This document shows, piece after piece, positions 53,568 to 64,000 of a DNA stretch of 64,000 bases. The stretch's first letter is position 1. Every line of letters starts with the position of its first letter. The DNA comes from an uncultured Porphyromonadaceae bacterium. GTDB taxonomy: Bacteria; Bacteroidota; Bacteroidia; Bacteroidales; Muribaculaceae. Made by a program: the position numbers and the translations under genes. The stretch covers positions 1-64,000 of the forward strand of contig CAMWNI010000009.1 in NCBI GenBank assembly GCA_947175545.1. The letters run 5' to 3'. The notes beneath the pieces are model-generated. The model was not told the origin of the DNA. It saw only the letters and a program-made list of their open reading frames with translations, and searched no databases.

Positions 53568-55022
53568 ATGAACAAGAACACAATTTCACCGCGTGACGCA
53601 GAGTGGCGCGAGGAACTTCGCAAGCAGCATACGGCAAGAGAGCGCGGCATGATTCCGCGAGTAGAAATGCCGGAACTTCCGGCCGATTATCGAGTGACGA
53701 CACTGACCGAGGAGGTCAATCAGGGCCTGAGTCGCGAAATGGCGGTCCTGGAGGCAACCCGCTGTCTTGATTGTCCGGACCCTCAGTGCGTTACAGGCTG
53801 TCCGGTAGGCATTAATATTCCGGGATTTATAAAGAATATTCAGCGTGGCGAAACCGGACAGGCATTGCAGGTTTTGCGTGAAACGTCGGCTCTTCCGGCG
53901 GTTTGTGGTCGTGTCTGTCCGCAAGAAAAGCAGTGTGAAAGCAAGTGCATCTATCATAAGATGAAGAAAGAACCGGTTGCAATCGGTTATCTGGAGCGTT
54001 TTGCCGCTGACAATGGAGAAGTTCCGACGGAAAAGATTATGGCAAGCAATGGCAAACGGGTTGCGGTTGTCGGTTCAGGTCCGGCAGGTCTTTCATTTGC
54101 CGGCGCGATGATTGCGAATGGATATGATGTGACGGTTTTCGAGGCTCTGCATGAGATTGGCGGAGTATTGAAATATGGTATTCCTGAGTTCCGCCTTCCG
54201 AATGAGGTTGTTGACAAAGAGATTGAAGCCTTGCGACGCCAGGGTGTAAAGTTCGAGAAAGATACAGTTATTGGCAAGACATTGACCCAAAGGGACATCG
54301 ACGCAATGGGTTTCAGCGGTGTTTTCGTAGCATCCGGTGCAGGACTTCCGCGCTTTATGGGTATTCCGGGCGAGAATCTGATCAACGTTGTCAGCAGCAA
54401 TGAATACCTGACACGAATCAACCTGATGCATGCCGGCACGGCGGGTTATGCGACTCCGGTTTTCAGAGGCAAGAAAGTTGCCATTATTGGCGGAGGTAAC
54501 ACGGCAATGGATTCGTGTCGGACGGCGCGGCGTATGGGGGCCGAACGTACAATGGTTGTTTACCGTCGTTCGGAGGCAGAGATGCCTGCCCGAGTCGAAG
54601 AGGTCAAGCATGCTCGCGAAGAGGGCGTGGAGTTCCTGACTCTCCATAATCCGGTTGAATACTTAGGCGATGAAAGAGGTCGTGTGCGCGCCATGCGTCT
54701 CCAGAAAATGGAACTTGGAGAGGCGGATGCCAGCGGTCGACGCTCGCCGGTTGCGATTCCGGGTGCGATTGAAGAAATAGAGGTCGACATGGTTATTGTC
54801 AGTGTCGGGGTTTCGCCAAACCCATTGATTCCTAATAATTTCGAAGGATTGGATGTTACTTCGCGCGGAACTATTGCGGCCAATGCTGAAACCTTGCAAT
54901 CTTCAATTGCGCATCTTTATGCCGGCGGAGATATCGTGCGCGGCGGAGCAACGGTCATTCTCGCTATGGGCGACGGTCGGCGGGCAGCTGAAGCTATGCA
55001 CATGGCGATTCAAAACAAATAA
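53568..55022 (+). CDS. gltA: GltA/NfnB-like NADPH-dependent oxidoreductase
   Basis: 484 aa. N-terminal [4Fe-4S] Cys clusters CLDCPDPQCVTGC and CGRVCPQEKQCESKC, then FAD site VAVVGSGPAGLSFAGAMI, NADPH site KVAIIGGGNTAMDSCRTARRMG and C-terminal GGDIVRGGATVILAMGDG. This is the glutamate-synthase small-subunit type. No large glutamate-synthase subunit is adjacent; next to the NfnA-like gene it is best read as NfnB. The gltA label follows common annotation only. Confidence 0.9.
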   Translation: MNKNTISPRDAEWREELRKQHTARERGMIPRVEMPELPADYRVTTLTEEVNQGLSREMAVLEATRCLDCPDPQCVTGCPVGINIPGFIKNIQRGETGQALQVLRETSALPAVCGRVCPQEKQCESKCIYHKMKKEPVAIGYLERFAADNGEVPTEKIMASNGKRVAVVGSGPAGLSFAGAMIANGYDVTVFEALHEIGGVLKYGIPEFRLPNEVVDKEIEALRRQGVKFEKDTVIGKTLTQRDIDAMGFSGVFVASGAGLPRFMGIPGENLINVVSSNEYLTRINLMHAGTAGYATPVFRGKKVAIIGGGNTAMDSCRTARRMGAERTMVVYRRSEAEMPARVEEVKHAREEGVEFLTLHNPVEYLGDERGRVRAMRLQKMELGEADASGRRSPVAIPGAIEEIEVDMVIVSVGVSPNPLIPNNFEGLDVTSRGTIAANAETLQSSIAHLYAGGDIVRGGATVILAMGDGRRAAEAMHMAIQNK

Positions 55023-55048
55023 GCAACAGAATGTGTTCTCATTGTGTC

Positions 55049-55933
55049 ATGAATACAATTGAAATTAAATCGGGCGCCATGAGCGCTGTTATCTCCACCC
55101 ATGGAGCTGAATTAAAGAGCCTGAAGCATAACGGAACAGAGTATCTATGGCAGGGTGACCCGGCTTATTGGGCCGGTCAGTCGCCGCTGTTGTTCCCGAC
55201 AACCGGACGCGTCTGGGATAACAAGTATATTCACGACGGTCAGGAATACACGATGGATATTCACGGATTTGCACGTCATAAGGATTTCACGGTAGTTGAT
55301 GCAAAGGCAGACCGTGTTACAATGGCGCTTCACAGCGATGACGACACTTTGACTGTTTATCCGTTTCCATTTTTCCTTTTCGTCACCTATAGATTGAGTG
55401 ACAAGTCGCTTGAAGTTGAATGGATGGTCCGCAATCAGGGCGATAGTGACATGTATTTCCAGATAGGCGCACATCCGGCGTTTAATCTTCCTGATTTTGA
55501 TCCTGATGACGAAGTCCGCGGCTATTTCCGCTTTCTTACGGACAAGCAAATCAATTATCTGATTCCACTTGAAAAGGGCTGTGTGAAACCTGACGAACCG
55601 CATCAACTCGAACTTGATTCGATGGGTATGATGCCGATTAAGGCCAACACGTTTGATATTGATACATATGTTATTGATGCAAAGGAGATTACTGCCTGTA
55701 CTCTGTTGACGCCTGAACGGTTGCCGTGGCTGACGGTTCACTTCCACATGCCGATACTTTCACTGTGGGCGCCAACAATCAAGCACCCTGACTGTCCGTT
55801 TGTCTGCATTGAGCCTTGGTTCGGCAGTTGCGATACGGTTGGAAACACCGGAGAGTTCCGTGACCGCCGAATAATGAATTCACTTGCTCCCGGAGAGCAT
55901 TTTATGACATCATATCGTGTATATATTGATTAA
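55049..55933 (+). CDS. Aldose 1-epimerase family protein
   Basis: 294 aa from ATG 55049. Galactose-mutarotase-like beta-sandwich with AVISTHGAELKSLKHNGTEYL, LLFPTTGRVWDN, DIHGFARHKDF (catalytic His), FQIGAHPAFN (second His) and the acidic C-terminal ICIEPWFGSCDT. It matches the LacX-like subgroup. It probably interconverts sugar anomers in the cytoplasm. Confidence 0.9.
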   Translation: MNTIEIKSGAMSAVISTHGAELKSLKHNGTEYLWQGDPAYWAGQSPLLFPTTGRVWDNKYIHDGQEYTMDIHGFARHKDFTVVDAKADRVTMALHSDDDTLTVYPFPFFLFVTYRLSDKSLEVEWMVRNQGDSDMYFQIGAHPAFNLPDFDPDDEVRGYFRFLTDKQINYLIPLEKGCVKPDEPHQLELDSMGMMPIKANTFDIDTYVIDAKEITACTLLTPERLPWLTVHFHMPILSLWAPTIKHPDCPFVCIEPWFGSCDTVGNTGEFRDRRIMNSLAPGEHFMTSYRVYID

Positions 55934-55968
55934 TTATCGCTGTATTTTTAAGAATAAAGTCGCTTGTT

Positions 55969-57609
55969 ATGACTGACAGACTTCAGATTTATTGCGAAAA
56001 CACGGACAGCTACGTCACGGTTGCGGGCGGAGAGACAATCGGAGAGATAGCCAATCGGCTTGACCTTGGATTTGAGCCGATTTGCGCGCTGGTCAACAAT
56101 AAGAACGAAGGGCTGCACTTTCCGGTCTATGCGCCGAAGACGGTCCGTTTTCTGTCGCGGGAAACGCCACACGGAACGAGAGTCTATGTACGCTCGCTTT
56201 GCATGATGTTGTTTTGTGCGGTAAGGCGTGTGCGCCCTGACGCGGAATTGAAAATAGAACATACAATCAGCCGCGGACTCTTCTGCCGATTGGCGGGAGA
56301 AGGAGTGACCCCGGAACTTCTTGATAAACTGAAGAAGGAACTGAGTTTGATTCAGCAGGCGAACCTGCCGTTTGAGGCATATGAGAAGCGGACGGTTGAC
56401 GTGATTGATTATTTTGAGCGTGAGGGACTTCGCGATAAAGTTTTGCTGCTTGAAACCGTCAGGGAACTTTATACGAAGTATTACACTCTTGATGGAGTCG
56501 CTGACAGTTATTACGGATGTCTTGCTCCGTCGACCGGCATGATTGATCGTTTTGACCTGATTCAGTATCAGGACGGGTTTATTCTCATGGCGCTCGAGAG
56601 CGAGACCATTTCGCAGGAGAAGATGTTCACGGCGTTTACGGACTATGTCAGGTTCAATCATGTTGTTGGGGTCAGCAATGTCGGCGAGATGAACCGAACG
56701 GTCGAGAAGGGTGAGGCGCGTATGCTTATCAACGTAGCCGAGGCGTTGCAGAATAATCGCATCGGTCGCATTGCCGACGAGATCACACGGCGTTACGACG
56801 AAGGAGGAGCGAGAATCGTTCTGGTTGCGGGACCGTCGTCATCGGGCAAGACAACGTTTACGAAGCGTCTGGCCATTCAGCTGATGACCAATCTGCTGGA
56901 ACCGCAGATGATTTCGCTCGACGACTATTTCGTAAACCGGGAGATGACTCCGAAGGATGAAAACGGCGATTATGACTATGAGAACCTTTATGCTCTGGAT
57001 CTTGAATCGTTTGAGGCAGACCTACAGGCTCTTCTTGACGGCAAGATGGTTGAGTTGCCATATTATAATTTTGAGCTTGGGCGCCGGGAATATCGCGGGA
57101 ACAGAATTCAACTTCGGGGGCGTTCGATTTTGCTGATTGAAGGTATTCATGGCTTAAACCCGGAGCTTGCAGCGAAAATTGAAGCCAGCATGAAGTTCAA
57201 GGTCTATGTCAGCGCGCTGACAACTCTGACCATTGATAATCACAATTGGGTGCCGACGACAGATAACCGACTCTTGCGTCGCATTATCCGCGACAATGCT
57301 TACCGAGGAGTAGATGCCGTCGAAACCATAAGGCGTTGGCCATCGGTTCGCCGGGGTGAGGAAAAGTGGATTTTTCCGTTCCAGGAGAATGCTGACGCGA
57401 TGTTCAATTCGTCACTTTTGTTTGAACTCGGAGTGTTGAAAGAACGCGGAGATGCTTTGCTTAAACGCGTTCCGCAGGACTGTCCGGAGTATACCGAGGC
57501 TTATCGTCTGCGTAAATTCCTTAGCTATTTTCTCCCCATTGACGAGCAGTTTATTCCGTCTACATCGTTGATTCGTGAGTTTATTGGCGGTAGTTCGTTT
57601 TATTATTGA
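55969..57609 (+). CDS. Nucleoside kinase with N-terminal TGS/ThrRS-like domains
   Basis: 546 aa. Residues 1-60 resemble a TGS domain (VTVAGGETIGEIANRLDLGFEP); about 65-250 resemble the tRNA-synthetase additional domain (KIEHTISRGLFCRLAG, FDLIQYQDGFILMALE). The C-terminal half is a uridine-kinase P-loop domain: VLVAGPSSSGKTTFTKRLA (about 285-303), ISLDDYFVNREMTPK, and ILLIEGIHGLNPELA. This fused architecture is known in several phyla; a uridine-type substrate is likely. The purpose of the synthetase-like part is unclear. The window also has the ordinary udk at 15374. Confidence 0.85.
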   Translation: MTDRLQIYCENTDSYVTVAGGETIGEIANRLDLGFEPICALVNNKNEGLHFPVYAPKTVRFLSRETPHGTRVYVRSLCMMLFCAVRRVRPDAELKIEHTISRGLFCRLAGEGVTPELLDKLKKELSLIQQANLPFEAYEKRTVDVIDYFEREGLRDKVLLLETVRELYTKYYTLDGVADSYYGCLAPSTGMIDRFDLIQYQDGFILMALESETISQEKMFTAFTDYVRFNHVVGVSNVGEMNRTVEKGEARMLINVAEALQNNRIGRIADEITRRYDEGGARIVLVAGPSSSGKTTFTKRLAIQLMTNLLEPQMISLDDYFVNREMTPKDENGDYDYENLYALDLESFEADLQALLDGKMVELPYYNFELGRREYRGNRIQLRGRSILLIEGIHGLNPELAAKIEASMKFKVYVSALTTLTIDNHNWVPTTDNRLLRRIIRDNAYRGVDAVETIRRWPSVRRGEEKWIFPFQENADAMFNSSLLFELGVLKERGDALLKRVPQDCPEYTEAYRLRKFLSYFLPIDEQFIPSTSLIREFIGGSSFYY

Positions 57610-57644
57610 GGGCTTGTGACAGATATATGGTTCAGGGTTTATAG

Positions 57645-59654
<2,010 letters not shown>

Positions 59655-59655
59655 C

Positions 59656-59686
59656 TTGCGAATGTAGCGCCGTTTGGTTAACTTTG
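59656..59686 (+). promoter_or_regulatory. Promoter of the Fur-family gene, abutting the start codon
   Basis: TTG (59656-59658), 20-nt spacer, TAACTTTG (59679-59686). The ATG at 59695 is 8 nt further on, implying a leaderless mRNA. Confidence 0.8.
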
Positions 59687-59694
59687 CGGAGGTT

Positions 59695-60168
59695 ATGGAC
59701 AAAAAGAAGCAAAACGCCAGGCTGCGCTACACGTTTGCAACCTATATGGGAGCAAACGGATTGCGCTGTACGCCCGAGCGGGAGCATACACTGAATGTCA
59801 TTTTAGGATTCCGCGGACGTTTCAGCGCTGCGGAACTTCTTGACGCGTGTAGCGGAGACGAGTCCATGAGAGTTAGCCGAGCAACGGTTTTCAACACTTT
59901 GCCCCTGCTCGAAAAGGCCGGTATCATCAGGCGAATGGCCCATGACCGGAGAGTAACGTATGAGGTTGTCAGGCAAAGCATGCAGCTAAAGGCCCGGCAG
60001 CATCTTGTATGCACGGACTGCGGAAAGGTCCAGAGGCTTCAGGCTCCGTTGCTTTCAGTGTGGGTTGGTCATCAGAGTTATCGCGATTTTGTTCCTCAGC
60101 CGGACAGTGCGGTTCTCTATGTTGACGGCCTTTGCAATAAGTGCAGACGTAAAACCAGAATTAAGTAA
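59695..60168 (+). CDS. Fur-family transcriptional regulator
   Basis: 157 aa from ATG 59695; the longer TTG start at 59674 would overlap the promoter. A winged helix (LDACSGDESMRVSRATVFNTLPLLEKAGII), then HDRRVTYEVV and a zinc-binding C-terminus with CTDCGKVQ and CNKCRRK. Fur, Zur and PerR cannot be told apart here. Metal sensing is probable; purA follows within 30 nt, which may be incidental. Confidence 0.87.
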   Translation: MDKKKQNARLRYTFATYMGANGLRCTPEREHTLNVILGFRGRFSAAELLDACSGDESMRVSRATVFNTLPLLEKAGIIRRMAHDRRVTYEVVRQSMQLKARQHLVCTDCGKVQRLQAPLLSVWVGHQSYRDFVPQPDSAVLYVDGLCNKCRRKTRIK

Positions 60169-60173
60169 ATCAA

Positions 60174-60187
60174 CATATCACATTATA
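60174..60187 (+). repeat. 14-nt motif shared by folD and purA leaders (copy 2)
   Basis: CATATCACATTATA, 10 nt before the purA start codon; identical to 50819-50832. Confidence 0.45.
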
Positions 60188-60197
60188 AAGACAAAAA

Positions 60198-61469
60198 ATG
60201 AAAGTCGACGTATTGTTAGGGCTCCAATGGGGCGACGAAGGAAAAGGAAAGGTAGTAGACGTACTGACGCCGCATTACGATGTGGTTGCCCGTTTTCAGG
60301 GTGGCCCCAATGCTGGCCATACCCTTGAATTCGAGGGTAAGAAATATGTTCTCCGGTCGATCCCTTCGGGAATTTTCCAGCATGGTCAGACTAATCTTAT
60401 TGGTAATGGTGTCGTTCTGGATCCGGTTCTGTTCATGGAAGAGGCCGAGGCTCTGCGTGAGAGCGGCATTGATTTGCCCAAGGTTCTGAAAATCTCTAAG
60501 AAGGCTCATCTGATTTTGCCGACTCATAGACTGCTTGATGCAGCGAATGAGGCAGCCAAGGGTGCAGGCAAGATTGGTACGACCGGCAAAGGCATCGGCC
60601 CGACATATACTGACAAAATATCGCGCAACGGACTGAGAGTCGGGGACACAATCGCGCCGGACTTCAAGGAACGCTATGAAGCCGCCAAGGAGCGTCATCT
60701 TAAAGCTATGGCAGCATTGGGCGTGACTTCTCATCCGACACTTGCCGAACTTGAAGAGAAGTGGTTGAAGGCCGTTGAATATCTTCGCACTTATGATCTT
60801 GTTGACTCCGAGCATCTGATTAACAAATATCTGAAAGAAGGCAAGAAGATTCTTTGCGAAGGCGCACAAGGCACGATGCTTGACGTTGATTTCGGTTCAT
60901 ATCCGTTCGTAACCTCCAGCAATACGATTACGGCGGGCGCATGTACGGGACTTGGTGTCGCTCCCGGCAAAATCGGCGATGTCTATGGAATATTCAAGGC
61001 ATATTGTACGCGTGTCGGCTCAGGCCCGTTCCCGACGGAACTTTTCGATGCTGACGGAAAGCGCATGCGTGACATAGGTCATGAGTATGGTGCAGTTACC
61101 GGTCGCGAACGTCGTTGCGGATGGGTCGATTTGGTTGCTTTGCGCTATGCAGTGATGATTAACGGCGTTACAAAACTCATTATGATGAAGAGCGACGTTC
61201 TTGACGATTTCGACACAATCCGTGCCTGCACCGCTTATAGAATCAAGGGTGAGACTGTTACGGATTTTCCCTATGACGTTGATGGCCTGGAGATTGAACC
61301 GGTCTACACAGATTTGCCGGGATGGAAGACTCCGATGAGCGAAATGACCTCAGAAGCCGAGCTTCCGGAGAAGTTCAAGGATTATGTGCGTTTCATTGAA
61401 AGAGAACTCGGAGTCCCGGTTACTATTCTTAGCGTTGGTCCGGATCGTGCGCAAACCATTGTGCGTTGA
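60198..61469 (+). CDS. purA: Adenylosuccinate synthetase
   Basis: 423 aa. GTP-binding LGLQWGDEGKGKVVDVL (about 6-22), GGPNAGHTLEF, GTTGKGIGPTYTDKISR and the IMP/aspartate site QGTMLDVDFGSYPFVTSSN. Ends with SVGPDRAQTI, matching the family C-terminus. It forms adenylosuccinate from IMP and aspartate in AMP synthesis. With guaB and folD the window holds three genes around the IMP branch. Confidence 0.97.
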   Translation: MKVDVLLGLQWGDEGKGKVVDVLTPHYDVVARFQGGPNAGHTLEFEGKKYVLRSIPSGIFQHGQTNLIGNGVVLDPVLFMEEAEALRESGIDLPKVLKISKKAHLILPTHRLLDAANEAAKGAGKIGTTGKGIGPTYTDKISRNGLRVGDTIAPDFKERYEAAKERHLKAMAALGVTSHPTLAELEEKWLKAVEYLRTYDLVDSEHLINKYLKEGKKILCEGAQGTMLDVDFGSYPFVTSSNTITAGACTGLGVAPGKIGDVYGIFKAYCTRVGSGPFPTELFDADGKRMRDIGHEYGAVTGRERRCGWVDLVALRYAVMINGVTKLIMMKSDVLDDFDTIRACTAYRIKGETVTDFPYDVDGLEIEPVYTDLPGWKTPMSEMTSEAELPEKFKDYVRFIERELGVPVTILSVGPDRAQTIVR

Positions 61470-61530
61470 AAAACAAAACACAAGATATACACAGAACATA
61501 CCTTAAATTTAATTATTTTGAGTTATAGCC

Positions 61531-62778
61531 ATGAAAGTAAGACCGTTTAAAGGAATCCGACCGCCGCGCGAGCTGGTGGAGGAAGTTGCATCACGCCCTT
61601 ATGACGTGTTGAACTCGGAAGAGGCCAGAGCTGAAGCCGAGGGAAACGAGAAGAGTCTTTACCATATAATTAAACCGGAGATTGATTTTCCGGTCGGTAC
61701 GGACGAACATTCGCCTGAAGTCTATGAGAAAGCCGTTGAAAACTTTACGGCTTTCCGCAATAACGGTTGGCTTGTGCAGGACGACGAGCCGCACTATTAC
61801 GTCTATGCGCAGACGATGGACGGCCGTACGCAGTATGGTATAGTAATCGGCGCCTCGGTCGAGGACTACATGAACTGCACCATCAAAAAGCATGAGCTGA
61901 CACGCAAGGACAAGGAAGAGGACCGCATGAAGCATGTTCGCATCAATAATGCGAACATTGAGCCGGTTTTCCTCGCTTTCCCTGACAATAAGGTGCTGGA
62001 AGAAGTCATTGTGCAGGTTGCAGCAGGCGAACCGGAATATGACTTTATTGCATCTGATGGGTTTGGCCACAAGTTTTGGGTTGTTGAAGACCGGAAGCTG
62101 ATTGAAACTATCACGGCTGAATTTGAGAAGATGCCGGCAATGTATATAGCCGACGGCCATCACCGCTCGGCGGCGGCCGCTCTTGTAGGCCATGAGAAGG
62201 CATGTAGCAATTTGGAAGCACATACCGGAAATGAATCGTACAATTATTTCCTTGCCGTTGCGTTTCCAGCCAGTCATTTGCGCATTATAGACTACAACCG
62301 CCTGGTTACGGACCTGAATGGACTCTCGCCGGCTGAGTTTCTGAAGAAGCTGGAAGATGATTTCATTGTCGAGAATAAGGGCGAAACGGTCTATAAACCT
62401 TCGGCGCTTCATAACTTCTCGCTCTATCTTGACGGAAACTGGTATTCGCTTACTGCGCGTGAAGGTACGTATGACGACAACGACCCGATTGGGGTTCTGG
62501 ACGTTACAGTATCGTCCGAGTTGATTCTTCAGAAACTACTTAATATCGGAGACCTGCGCACGTCGAAGCGTATTGATTTTGTTGGCGGTATACGCGGACT
62601 TGAAGAGTTGAAGCGGCGTTGTGATTCAGGCGAAATGGCAGCGGCGATAGCGCTTTATCCCGTCAGCATGAAGCAGTTGATGGATATTGCTGATTCCGGA
62701 GCCATCATGCCGCCGAAGACAACCTGGTTTGAACCTAAACTCCGTTCCGGCCTTGTTATTCATTCTCTTGCCGATTAA
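61531..62778 (+). CDS. DUF1015 family protein
   Basis: 415 aa. Begins MKVRPFKGIRPPRELVEEVA then SRPYDVLNSEEARAEA, the family N-terminus. The core signature YIADGHHRSAAAALVG is near residue 205, with GNESYNYFLAVAFPASHL after it. In several Bacteroidales, as I recall, the gene lies next to serC/serA; here it is not. The molecular role is not settled. A terminator follows at 62802-62840. Confidence 0.88.
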   Translation: MKVRPFKGIRPPRELVEEVASRPYDVLNSEEARAEAEGNEKSLYHIIKPEIDFPVGTDEHSPEVYEKAVENFTAFRNNGWLVQDDEPHYYVYAQTMDGRTQYGIVIGASVEDYMNCTIKKHELTRKDKEEDRMKHVRINNANIEPVFLAFPDNKVLEEVIVQVAAGEPEYDFIASDGFGHKFWVVEDRKLIETITAEFEKMPAMYIADGHHRSAAAALVGHEKACSNLEAHTGNESYNYFLAVAFPASHLRIIDYNRLVTDLNGLSPAEFLKKLEDDFIVENKGETVYKPSALHNFSLYLDGNWYSLTAREGTYDDNDPIGVLDVTVSSELILQKLLNIGDLRTSKRIDFVGGIRGLEELKRRCDSGEMAAAIALYPVSMKQLMDIADSGAIMPPKTTWFEPKLRSGLVIHSLAD

Positions 62779-62801
62779 AATTTCATATATCGTAATAAAA
62801 A

Positions 62802-62840
62802 CAGACCCGATGCAATAAAACGCGTCGGGTCTGCGTTTTT
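62802..62840 (+). terminator. Rho-independent terminator after the DUF1015 gene
   Basis: 9-bp stem CAGACCCGA/TCGGGTCTG with a 14-nt loop, followed by CG and T5. Confidence 0.85.
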
Positions 62841-62843
62841 AAT

Positions 62844-62874
62844 TTGCAAATAAAAGAAAAATTTGTTAAATTTG
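62844..62874 (+). promoter_or_regulatory. Promoter of the Dabb-family gene
   Basis: TTG (62844-62846), 20-nt spacer, TAAATTTG (62867-62874); leader about 30 nt. Confidence 0.83.
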
Positions 62875-62909
62875 CACGCTAAAAACTGACAGAATTCGTA
62901 CAGAGCAGC

Positions 62910-63203
62910 ATGGTTAAACATATCGTAACATTCAAACTGAAAGGAACTGACGCCGAGCGTCGCGAAGCCGCAACTAAGTTCAAGGACGCCCTTCTTGAGC
63001 TGCCCGCCGAGATTGGAGTGCTTGAATCTATGGAAGTCGGCATTAATGAGAACCCTTCGGAGGTATGGGACGTTGTGTTGACCGCAGTCGTTCCGACTAT
63101 GGCTGACGTTGAGGTCTATGCCAAGCATCCGGCGCATGTTGCCGCCGCTTCGTTGATCGCTCATTGCAAGGAGTCGAGAGCCTGTGTCGATTACGAATTC
63201 TGA
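62910..63203 (+). CDS. Dabb-family (stress-responsive alpha/beta barrel) protein
   Basis: 97 aa, one Dabb ferredoxin-like domain: MVKHIVTFKLKGTDAERREA, ELPAEIGVLESMEVGINENP, WDVVLTAVVPTMADVEVYAK, ending HCKESRACVDYEF. The usual HP-H pattern is present as KHPAHV. Members dimerise and often have unknown substrates. It precedes the sigma-factor gene by 27 nt and may share a transcript with it. Confidence 0.87.
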   Translation: MVKHIVTFKLKGTDAERREAATKFKDALLELPAEIGVLESMEVGINENPSEVWDVVLTAVVPTMADVEVYAKHPAHVAAASLIAHCKESRACVDYEF

Positions 63204-63230
63204 TTCCTTAATAGTACTTTCCAGAGATAT

Positions 63231-64000
63231 ATGCAACAACTAAAAATCAGCCAGGCGCCTACTAACCGCGACCCGCTCCTTAACCGATACCTTCAGGAAA
63301 TCGGACGCGAGGAACTTCTGACGGTCGACGAGGAGGTTGAACTGGCACAACGTATCCGTCAGGGTGACCAGACCGCGGTTGACCGCCTTGTGAGAGCCAA
63401 TCTGCGATTTGTTGTTTCCGTGGCGAAGCAGTATCAGAACCAGGGTCTTGACCTGATGGACCTGATTTCAGAGGGCAACGTCGGTTTGCAGAAGGCCGCT
63501 CAGAAGTTCGATGAAACCCGAGGCTTTAAGTTTATCAGCTATGCGGTATGGTGGATTCGCCAGTCTATTCTTCAGGCGCTTGCCGAGCAGAGCCGTATTG
63601 TTCGTCTGCCGCTTAATCAGGTTGGTTCAATCAATAAAATCCGTAAGGTTCTCAATAAGTTTGAGCAGGAAAACATGCGCGCACCTTCGGTTGAGGAACT
63701 TGCGAAGGAACTGGATGTGCCGCCGGAGAAAATTGCGGAGACCATGAAGGTTTCCGGACGTCAGGTCAGCGTTGATGCTCCTTTCCAGGAGGGCGAGGAT
63801 AATAGTCTGCTCGACGTGCTTGCCAATAACGACCTGCCTGCTACTGACGCCGAACTGAACCGCGATTCGCTGACAACGGAGGTTGAGCGTGCCTTGATGC
63901 AGCTTCATGAGCGTGAGCGCCAAATTCTGAAACTATTCTTCGGAATCGGTTGTCAGGAAATGACTCTTGAGGAAATTGGCGTTAAATTCGACCTGACGCG
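63231..64000 (+). CDS. rpoD: Principal sigma-70 factor, 3' end beyond the window
   Basis: At least 256 aa visible. [20 protein letters not shown] begins without the long region 1.1, as in Bacteroidetes. Regions 1.2-2: [55 protein letters not shown] (region 2.3-2.4) and [17 protein letters not shown] (region 3). Region 4 starts in [16 protein letters not shown] and is cut at [12 protein letters not shown]. It should be the housekeeping sigma that reads the TTG/TAnnTTTG promoters in this window. Confidence 0.93.
   Translation, partial: MQQLKISQAPTNRDPLLNRYLQEIGREELLTVDEEVELAQRIRQGDQTAVDRLVRANLRFVVSVAKQYQNQGLDLMDLISEGNVGLQKAAQKFDETRGFKFISYAVWWIRQSILQALAEQSRIVRLPLNQVGSINKIRKVLNKFEQENMRAPSVEELAKELDVPPEKIAETMKVSGRQVSVDAPFQEGEDNSLLDVLANNDLPATDAELNRDSLTTEVERALMQLHERERQILKLFFGIGCQEMTLEEIGVKFDLT

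Noticed and set aside
61591-62412. 273-codon ORF antisense to the DUF1015 gene
   Set aside because: Overlaps a well-conserved protein family; no independent support.

Overview
This window looks like chromosomal housekeeping DNA from a member of the Bacteroidales. The evidence is the promoter grammar (a TTG element, about 20 nt, then TAnnTTTG, seen at more than a dozen sites), families restricted to or typical of the phylum (DUF4270, TRL-like, DUF4465, DUF2490, a BtuG-type propeller), PPi-dependent phosphofructokinase, a short principal sigma factor and near-absence of Shine-Dalgarno sites. The balanced base composition and gene set would fit the Muribaculaceae, but that family call is inference. 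I see no insertion sequence, prophage, CRISPR array or rRNA operon.

Layout. 1-5.8 kb: end of a tRNA-Leu gene, a long non-coding leader, a patatin/beta-barrel protein, a secreted protein, and a translationally coupled pair of a short GT5 protein and a DUF4270 lipoprotein. 5.9-12.1 kb: a DUF308 membrane protein, a W/G/S-rich secreted protein, a FadL-like porin, and a three-gene VTC/DUF4956/DUF2490 module. 12.2-17.5 kb: a fibronectin-like lipoprotein, a ClC-type channel, udk-lptB and the convergent upp. 17.4-23.6 kb: a plug-less barrel with a giant TPR protein, two small envelope proteins and a TRL-like lipoprotein. 23.8-29.2 kb: a complete tripartite heavy-metal RND efflux operon. 29.25-29.47 kb: a promoter-driven structured region that looks like an unannotated small RNA. 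29.5-41.4 kb (minus strand): DcaP-like porin, L-serine deaminase with PPi-PFK, a CDF transporter, two parvulin-family proteins with guaB, and a GNAT/pseudokinase/Lrp operon. 41.6-47.4 kb: a small unknown protein and a cobalamin uptake operon (DUF4465 protein, lipoprotein, BtuG-like, BtuB-like) behind a cobalamin riboswitch that starts right at the 3' end of a tRNA-Gly gene. 47.4-64 kb (plus strand): two glycosyltransferases, ffh, folD, CapA, the NfnA/GltA-like pair, aldose epimerase, a nucleoside kinase, ligA, a Fur-family regulator, purA, DUF1015, a Dabb protein and the start of the rpoD-type sigma gene.

The most unusual signals are not protein genes. Two lipoprotein genes about 9.6 kb apart share an upstream block (TTTAACAAT, one base, then a G7-G9 tract) placed where the -33 element should be. 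A roughly 180-nt structured RNA candidate lies between convergent genes. Three genes have a -7 box ending only 7-8 nt before their ATG, which implies leaderless mRNAs. A tRNA abuts the cobalamin riboswitch. Among proteins, the Lrp-pseudokinase-GNAT operon, the VTC module and the plug-less barrel/TPR pair have no function I can assign. All calls come from reading the sequence; no database search was run.
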